In this document: piece after piece, positions 17,726-26,935 of the stretch
How the letters are laid out: each line of letters begins with the position of its first letter
How positions within the stretch are numbered: the stretch's first letter is position 1
From: Sporosarcina luteola
Lineage (GTDB): Bacteria > Bacillota > Bacilli > Bacillales_A > Planococcaceae
Reading direction: 5' to 3'
Length of the DNA: 64,000 nt
Assembly: GCF_023715535.1 (NCBI RefSeq)
Contig: NZ_JAMBOI010000003.1
Span: forward strand, 1 to 64,000
Translations under genes and position numbers: made by a program
The notes under the pieces: generated by a model
Told to the model about the DNA's origin: nothing
The model's database searches: none
The model's input: the letters and a program-made list of their open reading frames with translations, nothing else

Positions 17726-18430
17726 TCAGACTTCACGTGAGTCTTTCTTCATGAATTCATACACCTTTGCAAACCATTCGTTGTTATCGTCACTGTAGCA
17801 AATATGGTGCTTTCCGTTTTCCGATACGATCAGCTGCTTTTGTTGAGATCCGAGTGCGCGCAATAGATGCTCCCCTGTCGAAAACGGAACGATGCCGTCC
17901 TTTTTCCCCTGCACTACGCAGACGGGCGTCGTGATCCTTCCATAATACGGTTCCACCATTTTGACAACCCGCATGAACTCCTTCGCAGCACGGAGCGGCG
18001 TATGCCGTAATTTATAGTCGTACAAATGATAGAACGTGTTCGGCGGAAAACTTTTCGTTACGGATTCAGTCAATAAAACGGCCGCATCCGCAAGAAGTAT
18101 CCGCGGACTGATATACTTCGCCGCCGCACTGAGAAGGACAAGCTTTTCGATTTTGTAGCGCAAAGCTAAATAAAGCGCGATGATGCCTCCCATCGAAAAG
18201 CCGACAATGATGATGCGGTCGGTCTCCTTCCTCAACCGGTTGAGGGCAAGCTCCGCTTCCATCATCCAGTTTTCCGCGGAAACCTTGCTTAGATCGACCG
18301 GAAAATCATGTCCCGGTAAAATCGGCACGGAAGTGATCCAGTCCGTCCTCTCCTCCACATAATGAATGAAAGGACGGACTTCAAACATTCCTCCGGTAAA
18401 TCCATGAAGGAACAATACACCTGTTTTCAT
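17726..18430 (-). CDS. Alpha/beta hydrolase (carboxylesterase-like)
   Basis: A 234-aa serine hydrolase. The oxyanion strand LFLHGFTGG, nucleophile elbow GFSMGG, an aspartate in GKKDGIVP and the histidine in NGKHHI make a complete catalytic triad. This is the Est30-like carboxylesterase group common beside murF or elsewhere in Bacillales. It overlaps murF by 4 nt (ATGA), so it is the last cistron of ddl-murF-hydrolase. The substrate is unknown, and nothing here shows a cell-wall role. Confidence 0.85.
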   Translation of the reverse strand: MKTGVLFLHGFTGGMFEVRPFIHYVEERTDWITSVPILPGHDFPVDLSKVSAENWMMEAELALNRLRKETDRIIIVGFSMGGIIALYLALRYKIEKLVLLSAAAKYISPRILLADAAVLLTESVTKSFPPNTFYHLYDYKLRHTPLRAAKEFMRVVKMVEPYYGRITTPVCVVQGKKDGIVPFSTGEHLLRALGSQQKQLIVSENGKHHICYSDDNNEWFAKVYEFMKKDSREV

Positions 18431-19800
18431 GCTTGCATTACACCATCCATGATCCTTTCCAGCGCCATTCCTCTTGACCCTTTCAGTAAAATGATGGAAT
18501 TCCCGTCGATGGAGGAAAGAAGCGACGCGATTAACGGATCATAATTGTTTTCCGACCAGATGACTTTTGTTTCATTCCCATTTTTCTGCAGCTCTTCATA
18601 AAGCCATTTCATTCGCGGTCCAAATAAAAGGATTCCCTTTAAGCTTATAGTGCCAAGCTGCCGGGCAATCGATTCATGGTAATGCCGTTCATTTTCGCCA
18701 AGTTCCAGCATATCCCCCAAAACGACCCATTTTTCTTTGCGAAGTCCCGTTTCACGCATGAAAGAGAGTGCCGCTTGCATCGATGTCGGCGCCGCGTTAT
18801 ATGCGTCATTGATGAACAACGCGCCATTGTCAGCGACGACAGGCTGCATCCTCATGTCCGTGAGCTTTGATTGACGGAGTGCCGCCTCGATCTGATCATG
18901 GCTGAGACCAAGTTCATGCGCAATCAATATCGCTGCGAGTGAGTTTTTAACTTGATGGGAACCGAAAACAGGAATTGTAAAACTGCCATCGAGAACTCCT
19001 TTAACGGAAAAACGGCTTCCTTCATCACCCGACTCAGTTGAGATAAGGGAGAGACCTGTTTTCACGCCGCGGCCGAAAGAGATCGCTCTCAGCTCAGGAT
19101 GCGCCGATACTAACGTATGCAATAATGGTTCGTCGCCATCATAGAAAAGAGCACCGCCTACTTGCAGTCCATCGATGATTTCGAATTTCGCCTTTGCGAT
19201 CCCTTCACGGGAACCGAGATCCTGCATATGGGCTTCGCCGATATTCGTAATGACGGCAAAGTGCGGCTTTGCCAAGTAAGATAGGAAAGAAATTTCATTA
19301 AAACCGCTCATCCCCATTTCAAGGACAGCGACTTCCGTCTCTTCTTCCAATGACAAAATCGTCAATGGCAACCCTAATTCATTATTGAAATTGCCTTCCG
19401 TCTTCCGCACATTGAAATACGGCGATAGAACGCTTGCAACCAAATCCTTCGTCGACGTCTTGCCATTCGAGCCGGTAATACCGATGAATTTGCACGCAAG
19501 CTCTTCCCGGTAAGCACGAGCTAGCTGTTGCAGCGCGAGTTCCGGGTCATCGACGAAAATGAGGGGGATGTCTGCAGGAGCACCAGGCTCATCTTTCATC
19601 CAAAGTGATGCCGCCGCCCCTTTTTCAATTGCTTGACGGACGAATTGATGGCCATTAACCAGTTCACCGCGGAACGGGATGAACAGATCGCCCTCTTTAA
19701 GAGTACGTGTGTCAATCGACACCCCGCTTACAAGTACATTTTCCATGAGCTGCCCATCCGCTTGCAGCCACTCTGCCAGTACTGTCAATAAACGTTTCAC
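18427..19800 (-). CDS. murF: UDP-MurNAc-tripeptide--D-Ala-D-Ala ligase MurF
   Basis: A 457-aa Mur ligase that adds D-Ala-D-Ala to the nucleotide precursor. The ATP loop GITGSNGKTSTKD (about residue 110), the EMGMSGFNEI segment and the C-terminal domain (NDAYNAAPTSM, VVLGDMLELG) are typical. The GTG start at 19800 lies 10 bp after the ddl stop. Its neighbour ddl makes its substrate. Confidence 0.96.
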   Translation of the reverse strand: MKRLLTVLAEWLQADGQLMENVLVSGVSIDTRTLKEGDLFIPFRGELVNGHQFVRQAIEKGAAASLWMKDEPGAPADIPLIFVDDPELALQQLARAYREELACKFIGITGSNGKTSTKDLVASVLSPYFNVRKTEGNFNNELGLPLTILSLEEETEVAVLEMGMSGFNEISFLSYLAKPHFAVITNIGEAHMQDLGSREGIAKAKFEIIDGLQVGGALFYDGDEPLLHTLVSAHPELRAISFGRGVKTGLSLISTESGDEGSRFSVKGVLDGSFTIPVFGSHQVKNSLAAILIAHELGLSHDQIEAALRQSKLTDMRMQPVVADNGALFINDAYNAAPTSMQAALSFMRETGLRKEKWVVLGDMLELGENERHYHESIARQLGTISLKGILLFGPRMKWLYEELQKNGNETKVIWSENNYDPLIASLLSSIDGNSIILLKGSRGMALERIMDGVMQA

Positions 19801-19812
19801 AATCTATCACAC

Positions 19813-20877
19813 TCAATCCATTGTATATTGTATCTGCTTCTTCTCTTCATGCCGTTCCAGCGCCAGTTCAATCAGCCTGTCAATCAATTCCGGGTAGGAC
19901 GTGCCTGTATGCTGCCATAGCAGCGGGAACATGCTCGTCGGCGTGAAGCCCGGCATCGTGTTGATTTCATTGATGAGCACTTCGTCTTGATCCGTCACGA
20001 AAAAGTCAGCCCGTACGAGCCCTGCGCAATCCAGCACTTTAAACGCACGGATCGCCATATCCTTCAATTTCGTTTCCACTTCGTCAGTCACCGGCGCAGG
20101 AATGAGCAATTCCGTATTGCCATCCTGGTATTTCGCCTCGTAATCATAAAATGCCGCCACAGGCTTAATCTCCCCGAGGACGGAGCACGCCGGATCATCA
20201 TTACCAAGAATGCCGACTTCGATTTCACGCGCAGTGACGCCTTGCTCAACGATAATTTTACGATCGAATTTCAAAGCGAAATTGACTGCGGCGATGAGGC
20301 TCTCATGATCCTTCGCCTTGCTGATGCCTACACTTGAACCCAAGTTTGCAGGCTTGACGAACATCGGGAACGTCAATTCCTTCTCCATTTTTTCGACCCA
20401 GTACTGTTGGTCCTTTCTCCATTGGGTGCGGATGAAATGGACATAAGGAACTTGCTTCAGTCCGGTTTGTGCGAAAAGCTGCTTCATGACGACTTTATCC
20501 ATGCCCGCAGAAGAAGATAGTACGCCATTGCCTGCATACGGGATGTTCATCACTTCAAACAGTCCTTGAACCGTTCCATCTTCCCCGTTCGTTCCGTGCA
20601 ACAGTGGAAGGATGATGTCAGGTGTTTCGTTTCCATTCAAAAAATCATGGATGCTGTCAGGCTTCCCTCCAACTTGTTCCAATCGCAATTCCTCGATTGA
20701 TTCGGCAGGAGCTTTGAGAGGCTCTCCTTTCCTCCACTCACCTTCATACGTTATATAAACAGGAATCACTTCATATTTATCAAAGTCAATCGCATTTGTA
20801 ACCGCCGTGGCAGTTGACAGGGATACTTCGTGCTCAGCTGATTTGCCGCCATACACTAAACCCAGTTTCTTTTTCAT
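19813..20877 (-). CDS. ddl: D-alanine--D-alanine ligase
   Basis: A 354-aa ATP-grasp ligase. The N-terminal motif LVYGGKSAEHEVSLSTA, the glycine-rich loop NLGSSVGISK and the C-terminal ADFFVTD/LINEINTMPGFTPTSMFP metal and substrate region are present. The ATG at 20877 follows GAGGGAGA; a TTG one codon earlier is less likely. It heads the ddl-murF-hydrolase operon and is divergent from rodA. Confidence 0.96.
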   Translation of the reverse strand: MKKKLGLVYGGKSAEHEVSLSTATAVTNAIDFDKYEVIPVYITYEGEWRKGEPLKAPAESIEELRLEQVGGKPDSIHDFLNGNETPDIILPLLHGTNGEDGTVQGLFEVMNIPYAGNGVLSSSAGMDKVVMKQLFAQTGLKQVPYVHFIRTQWRKDQQYWVEKMEKELTFPMFVKPANLGSSVGISKAKDHESLIAAVNFALKFDRKIIVEQGVTAREIEVGILGNDDPACSVLGEIKPVAAFYDYEAKYQDGNTELLIPAPVTDEVETKLKDMAIRAFKVLDCAGLVRADFFVTDQDEVLINEINTMPGFTPTSMFPLLWQHTGTSYPELIDRLIELALERHEEKKQIQYTMD

Positions 20878-21198
20878 CAATCTCCCTCACTAACCGTTAG
20901 ATTTTCGTTCCTATAGTTTACCACGAAACGACGTACCCGTTCGTATAATATGATGATCCAGAAGGACCTTTTTCATTTTCGGCAACTTCCTGCCCAACAG
21001 GACGTCACTTTGAAGGATATGATTACAGGCACTACATGCGTTATACTATAGTTTGAAAGATTCTTCTTTCTATATGTATGCTAGTGTCACGAGTAGTTTG
21101 ATAATTGACTTATAGATATATACGTACAAACACTCCGTTTTCCGTTATAATAATATGTAGTTTCCCTGCAAATCCAACTAACTGATAAGGTGAATTAA
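20878..21198. other. Divergent ddl/rodA promoter region
   Basis: A 321-bp AT-rich gap with no plausible gene. A perfect TATAAT at 21146-21151 lies 48 bp before rodA, with a poor -35 (CGTACA) at 17 bp. TATACT near 21051 and AT-rich boxes near 20950 on the minus strand are further candidates. No riboswitch or palindromic operator was recognised. Confidence 0.4.
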
Positions 21199-22398
21199 AT
21201 GAATTTAGATAAAAAACCTGTAGATCGATTCGATTGGCCGCTCGCTTTCATCCTGCTCCTATTCTTTGGGATCAGCATCATCGCCATCGCATCCGCTCAA
21301 ACAACAGGACAATATAAGATAAACTCCATTCCGGTAAACTTCATCCCGTCACAAATCCAATGGTATGTCATCGGCTCTATCATAATCGCCATCACGATGT
21401 ACTTGGAGCCGGAACAATATAAGAAAGCTGCCTGGATCATCTACGGCGGCGGTGTATTCCTCTTGGTATTGCTTTTCATTTTGCCTGAAGGCATGGATCT
21501 GGTCTCCCGCAGAAATGGTGCGAAAAGCTGGTTCCACCTTCCATTCGGCATCGGCAGCATCCAGCCCGCCGAATTTATGAAGACGTTTTTCATCATCGGC
21601 ATGGCACGCACGATAACGAATCACCACGAACGCTATCTGGAAAAGACGCTGCAAACCGATTTCTTGTTGCTCGGTAAAATTGCCGCAGTCTTCCTCCTTC
21701 CGTTCTCATTCATCATGCTGCAGCCCGATTTGGGAACCGGGCTCGTCTTCATTGCCATCACTGTCGCATTGGTCATCGTGGCGGGCATCACTTGGCGCAT
21801 CATCTTACCGATTTTCGCTGTGACCGCAACTTTCGGAGGGACACTGCTTTGGATGGCACTATACGCGCAGGAATTTATGGCAAAGCTCGGTTTCAAACCG
21901 TACCACTTTGAACGGATTTATTCTTGGCTCGATCCGTATTCCTATGCGTCGAATGAAGGGCTCCATCTCATCACTTCCTTGAATGCGATCGGTTCAGGGG
22001 AAATATTCGGGAAAGGGTTTCAAGGGCGTGAAGTGTATGTGGCCGAGAGCCATACCGATTTCATCTTCAGTGTCATCGGGGAAGACTGGGGTTTCATCGG
22101 CGCAAGCCTCGTCATCTGCCTATATTTCTTCCTGATTTATCATATGACGAAAATCACCCTCGAGCTGAAGGATCCCTTCAGCACATATATTTGCGCCGGC
22201 ATCATCGCAATGATCACGTTCCACGTATTCGAAAATATCGGTATGACGACCCAACTGTTGCCAATCACAGGCATCCCCCTCCCGTTCATCAGTTACGGGG
22301 GCAGCTCATTGATGGGCAATATGCTCGCCATAGGCCTCGTCTTCAGCATGAAATTCCATCACCGGACATATATATTCAGCTCGGATGATGAGGAATAA
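21199..22398 (+). CDS. rodA: SEDS peptidoglycan glycosyltransferase, RodA/FtsW family
   Basis: A 399-aa protein with about ten membrane segments. SEDS signatures are present: GAKSWFHLPFGIGSIQPAEFMK, LQPDLGTGL, the extracellular AVAESHTDFIFSVIGEDWGF-type loop containing the conserved ESHTDFIF, and GIPLPFISYGGSSLM near the C terminus. It polymerises lipid II. RodA is favoured over FtsW or SpoVE from general resemblance and the cell-wall neighbourhood, but this is not certain. AAGGTGA precedes the ATG by 7 nt. A 20-bp-period array begins 30 bp beyond its stop. Confidence 0.85.
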   Translation: MNLDKKPVDRFDWPLAFILLLFFGISIIAIASAQTTGQYKINSIPVNFIPSQIQWYVIGSIIIAITMYLEPEQYKKAAWIIYGGGVFLLVLLFILPEGMDLVSRRNGAKSWFHLPFGIGSIQPAEFMKTFFIIGMARTITNHHERYLEKTLQTDFLLLGKIAAVFLLPFSFIMLQPDLGTGLVFIAITVALVIVAGITWRIILPIFAVTATFGGTLLWMALYAQEFMAKLGFKPYHFERIYSWLDPYSYASNEGLHLITSLNAIGSGEIFGKGFQGREVYVAESHTDFIFSVIGEDWGFIGASLVICLYFFLIYHMTKITLELKDPFSTYICAGIIAMITFHVFENIGMTTQLLPITGIPLPFISYGGSSLMGNMLAIGLVFSMKFHHRTYIFSSDDEE

Positions 22399-22400
22399 CG

Positions 22401-22420
22401 AAAAGCGGAAGGCGCCTGCT
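22401..22420 (+). repeat. Fragment of dispersed repeat fused to array
   Basis: AAAAGCGGAAGGCGCCTGCT closely resembles the end of the structured dispersed repeat at 56114-56226 when that is read on the minus strand (AAAAGCGGAGGGCGCTCGCT). It lies directly between the rodA stop codon and the first GCATAAA unit. Confidence 0.5.
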
Positions 22421-22426
22421 GCGGAA

Positions 22427-22580
22427 ACGCATAAATTGTTTTATTCGCGCATAAACAGCTTGAAAAACGCATAAATCCATTTATCCACGCATAAATAGCA
22501 GGAAAGGCGCATAAATCTATTTACTCGAGCATAAACCTATTTTTTCACGCATAACACGTCCCAAAAAAGCATAAAAAAAT
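22427..22580 (+). repeat. 20-bp-period RCGCATAAAY array, eight units
   Basis: GCATAA begins at 22429, 22449, 22469, 22489, 22509, 22529, 22549 and 22569, an exact 20-bp step. Sequence between words differs in each unit. All units point in the same direction as rodA. The last unit runs into the A tract of the terminator at 22581. The word is the same as in the arrays at 1550 and 63519. Confidence 0.95.
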
Positions 22581-22612
22581 TCTCCCGCATGCAAGTATGC
22601 GGGAGATTTTTT
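22581..22612. terminator. Bidirectional terminator, rodA / small protein gene
   Basis: A perfect 10-bp stem (TCTCCCGCAT / ATGCGGGAGA) with a 6-nt loop. Six T follow on the plus strand and an A-rich stretch precedes it, so it works for both converging genes. Confidence 0.9.
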
Positions 22613-22613
22613 G

Positions 22614-22853
22614 TTATGACTGTATTTGCGGGTCATTTGCAGGTGGCGCGAGGGCTTTCAGCATTTCCATACGGGATTTCGTTGCTGTTGCCGAAACACC
22701 CAACTTCGCCAAGTTGGAGATGATTTTCTTCAAATCAACTTTTTCTTTCGCCATCTTTTCCACCTCGACCTTTCTATATGTTGTTGACGCGTCTTCGCAC
22801 TGGAAAGTTTCATCATTGATATGAAATTCATGGCAATTTTCATCTATACACAT
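22614..22853 (-). CDS. Small protein with CxxxxC-H-C N terminus
   Basis: A 79-aa protein that I do not recognise. The first 20 residues hold three cysteines and two histidines (CIDENCHEFHIN, then FQC), which could bind a metal. The rest is a lysine-rich helix (VDLKKIISNLAKLGV) and a proline-rich tail. The chosen ATG at 22853 has CAGGAG 7 nt upstream. It converges on rodA, and its stop abuts the shared terminator. Confidence 0.6.
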   Translation of the reverse strand: MCIDENCHEFHINDETFQCEDASTTYRKVEVEKMAKEKVDLKKIISNLAKLGVSATATKSRMEMLKALAPPANDPQIQS

Positions 22854-23051
22854 CATACCACTCCTGTCCACTTTTAAATCTTTCAATTATGTTACAAATT
22901 GTTCGCCTTTTGTAAATGCTTTATACACGAAAGAAAAATAAAAGCTTGCTTTTTAATGGATTCGATTCCGCCAAACGCCTTTTCCTTTGTCACTATGCGA
23001 TTCTCAGAGTAAAATAGTCGTATTGATGTCTAAGTGAAAGCAGGTACATAC

Positions 23052-24212
23052 ATGAAAAAATCAATTCTACTCTTAATGTCTGTTCAATTTTTCGTATATC
23101 TAGGATTCGGCATCATCATCCCTGTTTTGCCGGAAGTGATTGTGCAGCAGGGTCTTTCCGAAATCCACGTGGGCGGATTGCTGACGGTTTATTCACTCGC
23201 ATCGTTCTTCACCGCTCCGCTATGGGGTTCATTATCCGACCGTGTCGGGCGCAAGAAACTGATACTAGTTGGCCTGCTTGGCTTCAGCCTGAGCTTTTTC
23301 CTGTTCGCATTCTTCATTCATAACCTAACGCTGCTATACCTTTCCCGTGTCGTCGGGGGGATTTTCTCAGGGGCATTGTACACGGCGGTTACGGGGTTTG
23401 TCGGGGATATGACGACTGAGGAGAATCGGAATAAATACATGGGCTTGCTTGGCATGTCGATCGGACTCGGGTTCATTTTCGGACCAGCGATCGGCGGTGT
23501 GCTCGGTGACATCAGCCTGCAAACTCCATTTATCGCGTCCGGCGTATTGACGTTGCTGTTACTAGCCTACGCAGGAATCATCCTGAAAGAGCCGGAGCGT
23601 ACTGGCGAGGCGAATAAACGGGCGCTTCTTCCGAAAGGTGGCATGATGCTGTGGCAATACCGGATCCGAAACTTGTTCCTGCTCTCCTTCATGGTGACAT
23701 TGATTTTGGCAGGAATCGAATCCACATTCCAATTGTTCCAGATTTCCGCAATCGAAATTACCCCTAAGCAAATCGGCTATTTGTTCATGGTGAGCGGATT
23801 TGTCGACGCAGCCATTCAAGGCGGTGTCGTCCGCCGGGTAAAAAATGGATCGGAAACGAAATGGATCTTGGGCGGCCAAATACTTACGGCCATTGGCTTA
23901 ATTTTAATTCCGTTCACGGGCAGCCTTTTCTGGGCGGGCGTTGCGCTCAGTATCTTCACAGCAGGTAACGCGCTCACACGGACAATCCTCGTTTCGTTGA
24001 CGTCCAAGGAATCCGGCGGAAAGTATGGAACTGCCGCCGGTATGACGTATTCAATGGACAATATGGGACGCATCATCGGGCCGCTTTTATTCACATGGCT
24101 ACTCACGACAATGAACGGCGGGATATACTTTATATCCGCAGCACTCGCAGTCATTTCAATCGTCCTCATTTTCATGTATCGCAAATCTTCGAAGACATTA
24201 CGCAACGTATAA
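23052..24212 (+). CDS. MFS multidrug efflux transporter (Bmr/NorA/TetA-like)
   Basis: A 386-aa transporter with about twelve membrane segments. Motif A in loop 2-3 (GSLSDRVGRKKLILVG) and the antiporter motif C region (GLGFIFGPAIGGVLGD) mark a drug:proton antiporter of 12-TM type. The ATG at 23052 has GCAGGT 7 nt upstream. No regulator gene lies next to it. The actual substrate cannot be told from sequence. Confidence 0.85.
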   Translation: MKKSILLLMSVQFFVYLGFGIIIPVLPEVIVQQGLSEIHVGGLLTVYSLASFFTAPLWGSLSDRVGRKKLILVGLLGFSLSFFLFAFFIHNLTLLYLSRVVGGIFSGALYTAVTGFVGDMTTEENRNKYMGLLGMSIGLGFIFGPAIGGVLGDISLQTPFIASGVLTLLLLAYAGIILKEPERTGEANKRALLPKGGMMLWQYRIRNLFLLSFMVTLILAGIESTFQLFQISAIEITPKQIGYLFMVSGFVDAAIQGGVVRRVKNGSETKWILGGQILTAIGLILIPFTGSLFWAGVALSIFTAGNALTRTILVSLTSKESGGKYGTAAGMTYSMDNMGRIIGPLLFTWLLTTMNGGIYFISAALAVISIVLIFMYRKSSKTLRNV

Positions 24213-24216
24213 GTAA

Positions 24217-24251
24217 AGCGAAGCCCTTCCGGATACCGGATGGGCTTCGCT
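24217..24251. terminator. Inverted repeat between convergent genes
   Basis: A perfect 10-bp stem (AGCGAAGCCC / GGGCTTCGCT) with a second small palindrome in the loop. The following T runs are short, so termination strength is uncertain. It separates the MFS gene from the S41 gene. Confidence 0.6.
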
Positions 24252-24270
24252 ATTCATTTAGGTCACCCTA

Positions 24271-25542
24271 TTAGTTCACTTCAACACTACTTCTCGACAG
24301 AAGATCAAAAGCCTTTTCCACATCCGCATCTTTCTTAATATGCTCAGGTGTCCATGGAATATGAATATGCGGCGTAATGCCAACGCCCGTCATGCCCAGC
24401 CCTTTATCAATTCTGGTTAAACGGGAAGATGGATACATCAGCTCAAACCCTTCCTCCCAATTCATACTAACCAAGTTCGCGTAATCATTCAGTCCCATAG
24501 TCGCCCTGCCAATGACCGTCACTTTATTAGATTTCTTTACAAGTTCCACAAAGGAGTCTCCCGAACTGCCACAATAAACATCCGTCAAAACAATAATCGA
24601 GGATGGGTATTTCATTCCTTTGACGAAGGTATCGCTGACCATATCGCCAAAATCAAATTCCACGAATCCTTTCCCACGATTGCGCTCCCATTCGTTTTTA
24701 AAAACTTTCAATACATGACGCGCATGCTCATCATCCGTTCCTGCAAGCATCTCCTCCAGCTCAGGCAAAACACGAATCGCGCTTGCTTCTGTGCAATTAA
24801 TCAACATTTTATCATCGTCAGACCCCGCCAGCTCCATACCCTCTTCAGGCATCAAATAAGGAAGCAATGGATAAATACTGGCATCAGATCCGCCATAATT
24901 TACGCGCACATCGATAATCCAATCTTCCGTCGTCTCAAGAAAATCTTTATTGTCCACGACCATTTTCGCGATGGCGTCCGGATTTGCAAAATCGGTCATC
25001 GTAATGAAAACCGCGTCTTGCCTCTTCTCTACAGAATACGTCGGGACATAAGGATTTTTATCATATAAGCCGAATGTGAATTTCTGCTTTCCATTTGCGC
25101 CTACTACTTCGCCTTCCGGGTAAAGCATTAAAATCGGTGCCCAATTCTCCCGCTCAGGATGGTTTTCATTCAATCTTCTTTGATGAAGTTCCTTCAATTC
25201 AAGGATGCTTTTTCCACCCAACGAAACAAGACTCATCCCAGGCTCAAGCCGCTCCTCCGAATCTACTTCCGTAACATACAGCCGATCTTCGTAGCGGCGC
25301 ACTTTGAAACCGCGATTTTTCGGCTTTTCATTTTCTGCATTTTCCATAATGAAATGGATATGTTTATCATTGAAATCAAGCAAGTACTCTTCAACTATTT
25401 CTTTAAATTCCTTATTCGACAGCTGATCATTCCCTTTAATCATTTCAAGAAAATGATCCGGTCTGTCACACCCTTGCTTATCTTTCCAACCTGCATAGTC
25501 ATTCTGCATAATGTCTACAATTTCTTTAAAGATTGTCTCCAT
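24271..25542 (-). CDS. S41-family peptidase-like protein, cytoplasmic
   Basis: A 423-aa protein without a signal peptide or membrane segment. The C-terminal half has the S41 (C-terminal processing peptidase/tricorn core) pattern: DWIIDVRVNYGGSDAS, then SSIIVLTDVYCGSSGDSFVELVKK with the likely serine nucleophile, then VIGRATMGLND and GVGITPHI. A PDZ-like stretch (ERLEPGMSLVSLGGKSI) precedes it. The ATG at 25542 has GGGGGA 7 nt upstream. It lies 16 bp after an MFS exporter gene and is probably in its operon; such a pairing suggests peptide handling or resistance, which is inference. Confidence 0.75.
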   Translation of the reverse strand: METIFKEIVDIMQNDYAGWKDKQGCDRPDHFLEMIKGNDQLSNKEFKEIVEEYLLDFNDKHIHFIMENAENEKPKNRGFKVRRYEDRLYVTEVDSEERLEPGMSLVSLGGKSILELKELHQRRLNENHPERENWAPILMLYPEGEVVGANGKQKFTFGLYDKNPYVPTYSVEKRQDAVFITMTDFANPDAIAKMVVDNKDFLETTEDWIIDVRVNYGGSDASIYPLLPYLMPEEGMELAGSDDDKMLINCTEASAIRVLPELEEMLAGTDDEHARHVLKVFKNEWERNRGKGFVEFDFGDMVSDTFVKGMKYPSSIIVLTDVYCGSSGDSFVELVKKSNKVTVIGRATMGLNDYANLVSMNWEEGFELMYPSSRLTRIDKGLGMTGVGITPHIHIPWTPEHIKKDADVEKAFDLLSRSSVEVN

Positions 25543-25558
25543 TCCCAAATCCCCCATT

Positions 25559-26860
25559 CTACTGTTCTTGCACCATTTTCGTTTTTAAGATTTTTGTTTT
25601 ATCCAACTCCGGATGCGCCATCCGTACGACTGACGGTCTTGCCAGCACGAGGACAACTCCAATGAGCAACAGACTGGACACGATCAGAATCCACTGTGCC
25701 GGTAAAACATCATACAGGAATCCGTACAATACCATTCCTAACGGCATAAGCGCCATTGCCATCGTTTCGAGAATCGAAAATACGCGACCTTTGTAGTCGT
25801 CGTCGATCATCTTTTGCATCATCACCATCATCGGTGTATTGACGATAATCTGTATCAATCCGAAGCTGAACATGAGCGTTGCATAGTAGACGACCATCCC
25901 TGGATATGGCATGGCTATGATGAGCGGAAATGCTATTCCACTCATGATCAAGGACATTCCGATGATTCCCCGCTTACCAACCAATAGCGGGAACTTCACT
26001 TCTTTACGTATCGATAAGTAAATCGACATGAGCAGCATCCCGACTGCGAATGCTCCTTCGGTAAAGCCGAAGTGCTCTGGCGCCATTTTCATCTTTTCGA
26101 TAAGGATGAATGAATAACCGACCATGAACGCACCGAAAAGGAAGTTGATGAATAAAGAGATCCAAATGATTGCCATGACAACCGGCTGCAATCTCAAATA
26201 GGAAAGCCCGGCTTTCATACTTTGCAACATCGACTCTTTCGGTTCCCCTTCTACAACTTCTTTCCTTCTTGCGAATAGCTTGAAATTCATCGTCGATTCA
26301 AGAAGGACTGCAATCATCGATGCCGACATGTACATCATAAGGAATACCGGCATCGTGACCGTTCCATATAACACGCCCGCAATTGCCGGGCTGCCGATTG
26401 CCGCGAACGAAATTGACATTTGATTGAGTGACATCGCCTTCTGAATTCGGGCTTCATCAACAAGTCCAGTTATCGAAGAACTGAAAGTCACCCCTGAAAA
26501 CGTGGAAGTAACAGCCAATATTGCTGTAGTTATATAAATTGCAACAAGCGAAATTCCCGAGGCTACGCTGACTGCCAGGAGGCCCCCTATCGCTAAGGTG
26601 GAAGCAATTTGCGCCGTTATGACAATCGTTTTTCGTGAATATCTATCTGCGACATAACCCGCAAAAGGTGCGACTAACGTACGCGGCAAAATGCTGCAAA
26701 TCAGGTTCGTTGCAAAGCTCGTTGCTGACCCCGTCAATTGTAAAATATAAAAACTTACGGCAAACGCATACACCTGCGCCCCGAACGATGCAATCAGCTT
26801 ACTGATTGTAAATGTCCACAGGTGGTACGTCGCTCTTTTCAATTTCATTGTTTCACTCAA
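25559..26860 (-). CDS. MFS exporter (EntS/MFS_3-like) under XRE-TPR control
   Basis: A 433-aa transporter with about twelve membrane segments and motif A GYVADRYSRKTIVI. It resembles the MFS_3 group of siderophore or macrolide exporters. The TTG start at 26860 has GGAG 8 nt upstream; the frame opens with an ATG 33 nt earlier that falls within an operator. Its promoter (TTGTAA, 17 bp, TATTAT) is framed by two identical palindromes shared with the divergent regulator. It is followed after 16 bp by the S41 gene. Confidence 0.82.
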   Translation of the reverse strand: MSETMKLKRATYHLWTFTISKLIASFGAQVYAFAVSFYILQLTGSATSFATNLICSILPRTLVAPFAGYVADRYSRKTIVITAQIASTLAIGGLLAVSVASGISLVAIYITTAILAVTSTFSGVTFSSSITGLVDEARIQKAMSLNQMSISFAAIGSPAIAGVLYGTVTMPVFLMMYMSASMIAVLLESTMNFKLFARRKEVVEGEPKESMLQSMKAGLSYLRLQPVVMAIIWISLFINFLFGAFMVGYSFILIEKMKMAPEHFGFTEGAFAVGMLLMSIYLSIRKEVKFPLLVGKRGIIGMSLIMSGIAFPLIIAMPYPGMVVYYATLMFSFGLIQIIVNTPMMVMMQKMIDDDYKGRVFSILETMAMALMPLGMVLYGFLYDVLPAQWILIVSSLLLIGVVLVLARPSVVRMAHPELDKTKILKTKMVQEQ

Positions 26861-26881
26861 AATAGTCACTCCATTCAGTAA

Positions 26882-26898
26882 GTTTAATTTCATTAAAC
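26882..26898. promoter_or_regulatory. Operator 1, GTTTAAT-N3-ATTAAAC
   Basis: A perfect 17-bp palindrome (7-bp arms, TTC centre) lying just downstream of the MFS -10 box, at the expected transcription start. An identical pair of arms recurs at 26936. Confidence 0.85.
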
Positions 26899-26900
26899 AA

Positions 26901-26929
26901 ATAATACCACGCTCCCCCTTCCATTACAA
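26901..26929 (-). promoter_or_regulatory. sigma-A promoter of MFS-S41 operon
   Basis: TTGTAA (26924-26929) and TATTAT (26901-26906) are 17 bp apart on the minus strand, between the two palindromes. Confidence 0.75.
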
Positions 26930-26935
26930 GAGAAA

